A stretch of 7,242 nt of DNA from Prolixibacteraceae bacterium. GTDB taxonomy: Bacteria; Bacteroidota; Bacteroidia; Bacteroidales; Prolixibacteraceae. The DNA is taken from assembly GCA_003450125.1 (NCBI GenBank), contig DMFR01000417.1, positions 6,216 to 13,457 of the forward strand. The letters are read 5' to 3'. Shown here piece after piece: positions 6,000 to 7,242 of the stretch. Under the pieces are notes generated by a model. That model searched no databases. It was not told the DNA's origin and was given only the letters and a program-made list of their open reading frames with translations. How positions within the stretch are numbered: the first letter of the stretch is position 1; the number at the start of each line of letters is the position of its first letter. The position numbers were made by a program, and so were the translations under genes.

Positions 6000-6950
6000 T
6001 TATTCTACAGGAATGCGTTCTGCATTTTCCCTGGCCCAAATTTCAAAAGATTTCAATTCAGGATCCAACTCCCTTGCAAACTTCACATCTCGGGTATGAT
6101 CGAAAACATCTTCAAAATCACGGTAAAACTGGAACATGTTTCCCAGGTCATCTGCTCCGGGAAACCCCTGGCTGCGGAATTGATCGGGTGTAATTTCATT
6201 ATAGGTGACTTCCTTGCCCAATGTTTTGGTTAATACCTTGGCCATATCACTACATGCCAGTTGATCACCGGCAATACCCACTGTTTTGCCAATTAACTCC
6301 TTTCCCCTTTTAAATATTCCATAGGCACATTTGCCAATGTCTTCAGCTGCTATACCTGATAATTTTTTATCTCCCATAGGGAAGGTAATGGTTAATTTTC
6401 CATCTGGTCCCTTCTTGGGCCCCATGCCAAAATAGAGCATGTTTTCCCAGTAAAAAGTAGTCAACAAGAAGGTAACTGGCACCCCGGCATCAATAAAGTA
6501 ATGATCCGATTCTCCTTTTCCGTCAAAATGCGGAACTTTATATTTACCTTGCAAGGTGGGCATCCGGTTATCATCCAGCGGGATATACTTACGGGTATCA
6601 TCCAGCGTCGACCAGATCACATGTTGCAAGCTTGCTTCCTTAGCTGCCTGGGCCATATTCTTTGCTTCAGCCATTTCTTTTTCAGGAGAAAAATGCGTCC
6701 AAAAGAAGGTGACAAAATAAGCGCCATAAGCTCCCTTTAATACCCTTCTCATGCTTTCCATATCGTCAATCTCTCCTGCAACGACCTCGGCTCCCATTTG
6801 GGCCAGTTCCTTTGCCTTGTCTGAATTAGGGTCTCTTGTTACTGCCCGGACGGCAAATTCACTGTTGGGGTCATTCAAAATGGCACGGGCAACTCCGCCT
6901 CCCTGGGCTCCGGTTGCACCAAATACTACGATGATCTTTTTTTCAGTCAT
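6000..6950 (-). CDS. NmrA/HSCARG-like NAD(P)-binding protein
   Basis: A complete 316-residue cytoplasmic protein of the atypical short-chain dehydrogenase group. Near the N-terminus VVFGATGAQGGGVA (8-21) is the dinucleotide-binding glycine motif. Arg39 at the end of the second strand (AVTRDP) suggests NADP(H) over NAD(H). The segment VPHFDGKGESDHYFIDAGVPVT (139-160) followed by FYWENML closely matches the corresponding part of NmrA-like family proteins such as human HSCARG (NMRAL1). In these the usual SDR Tyr-x-x-x-Lys pair is absent, so the protein may be a redox sensor or a reductase; the sequence does not decide. The length is normal. The ATG at 6950 directly precedes the first strand of the Rossmann fold, and its leader is A-rich without a Shine-Dalgarno sequence. 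It is separated from the glycosidase run by 752 bp with a large inverted repeat and is probably its own transcription unit. Confidence 0.93.
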   Translation of the reverse strand: MTEKKIIVVFGATGAQGGGVARAILNDPNSEFAVRAVTRDPNSDKAKELAQMGAEVVAGEIDDMESMRRVLKGAYGAYFVTFFWTHFSPEKEMAEAKNMAQAAKEASLQHVIWSTLDDTRKYIPLDDNRMPTLQGKYKVPHFDGKGESDHYFIDAGVPVTFLLTTFYWENMLYFGMGPKKGPDGKLTITFPMGDKKLSGIAAEDIGKCAYGIFKRGKELIGKTVGIAGDQLACSDMAKVLTKTLGKEVTYNEITPDQFRSQGFPGADDLGNMFQFYRDFEDVFDHTRDVKFARELDPELKSFEIWARENAERIPVE

Positions 6951-7012
6951 AATTTTTGTTTTTAAGATTAAAATACATTGCGAAAAATCAACTATTCGTG
7001 ATTGGGTTTCAT

Positions 7013-7035
7013 CTGATCAAATGAAATCCGATCAG
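7013..7035. promoter_or_regulatory. Possible operator palindrome upstream of the NmrA-like gene
   Basis: CTGATC (7013-7018) and GATCAG (7030-7035) are exact reverse complements separated by 11 bases. A second overlapping pair, TTTCAT (7007-7012) and ATGAAA (7021-7026), shares the spot. The site lies 63-85 bp before the start codon, a plausible place for a dimeric regulator. NmrA-like genes are often controlled by small HxlR or TetR-type repressors, but none is encoded in the window. The short arms can arise by chance. Confidence 0.3.
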
Positions 7036-7212
7036 TAGCTAAATACATGACGTACAACGATTAAAACGTACATAAATTAACGCTTGATAAACAATAGCAT
7101 GACCATTAAGTTCATGGTTTAGGAGGTTCTTTTGCAAGTAATATTTTTCATCCAACTTTATCCAGCAAGTTTCCTTACAGTAGTCCTATTTTGTAAATGA
7201 ATTGGATGGTAC

Positions 7213-7242
7213 TAATTGGTTGATAATTGGTAGATAATTGGT
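7213..7242. repeat. 11-bp tandem repeat at the window edge (TAATTGGTNGA)
   Basis: TAATTGGTTGA (7213-7223), TAATTGGTAGA (7224-7234) and the start of a third unit, TAATTGGT (7235-7242), which is cut by the window end. The array may continue to the right. Its core GATAATTGGT is found again exactly at 5248-5257. Confidence 0.8.

Larger units (their letters stand above)
6951..7242. other. Non-coding stretch upstream of the NmrA-like gene
   Basis: No credible gene is seen in these 292 bases. The stretch should contain the NmrA-like promoter. Besides the palindrome at 7013-7035 and the edge repeat, ACGTACA occurs twice in direct orientation at 7050-7056 and 7066-7072, 16 bp apart. A weak minus-strand promoter could lie around 6970-7000 (TTGATT, then TATTTTAAT), but the spacing is poor and I do not call it. 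Confidence 0.6.

Noticed and set aside
5933..6233. Two overlapping plus-strand open frames around the end of the NmrA-like gene
   Set aside because: They mostly mirror the NmrA-like coding sequence and have no recognisable protein features.
6000..6950. NmrA-like gene as a regulator of the glycosidase operon
   Set aside because: It has no DNA-binding domain and is separated by 752 bp with a large inverted repeat; co-localisation alone does not support a link.

Overview
The window reads as a piece of a Bacteroidota genome, probably an environmental, polysaccharide-degrading member of the Bacteroidales/Marinilabiliales type. This is an inference from four things. The genes have A/T-rich leaders without Shine-Dalgarno sequences. 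Exported enzymes and lipoproteins are clustered. The proteins resemble Bacteroidota glycoside hydrolases. Short intergenic repeats are built from GGTT/AACC words. All supported genes lie on the minus strand, so transcription runs from high to low coordinates.

Layout in transcription order: (1) 7242-6951 is a non-coding stretch with an 11-bp tandem repeat at the window edge and a small palindrome. (2) 6950-6000 encodes an NmrA/HSCARG-like NAD(P)-binding protein. (3) 5999-5248 is a 752-bp non-coding stretch. It holds a ~220-bp imperfect inverted repeat (5698-5917) and a separate 9-bp stem palindrome (5558-5603). (4) 5247-1 is a run of four exported-protein genes that looks like one operon: a lipoprotein related to GH50 agarases (5247-3313), a GH30 of the beta-1,6-glucanase type (3236-1719), a GH30 of the glucosylceramidase type (1694-240), and the start of a fourth lipoprotein (143 to beyond position 1), possibly a GH5 enzyme.

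The four-gene run looks like the enzyme section of a polysaccharide utilisation locus. No SusC/SusD pair or regulator is present in the window. Both GH30 proteins carry a signal peptidase I type leader and should be periplasmic. The first and fourth genes carry lipoboxes and should be membrane-anchored. A working model is that a membrane-anchored GH50-like enzyme opens a beta-linked glycan, and the two periplasmic GH30 enzymes with different active-site surroundings process the fragments. The GH30 pair suggests beta-glucan or another beta-1,6-containing glycan, whereas GH50 in its classical sense means agarose, so the substrate is open.

The most unusual DNA is between the genes. An 8-bp tandem array fills almost the whole gap between the first two operon genes and forms the untranslated leader of the second. 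A 7-bp array folds into an 18-bp stem and runs into the stop codon of the third gene. An 11-bp array lies at the right edge, and its 10-mer core recurs exactly next to the start codon of the GH50-like gene. I found no RNA genes, CRISPR arrays, or transposase genes. No clearly new protein system is evident; the repeat architecture is the best candidate for something undescribed.
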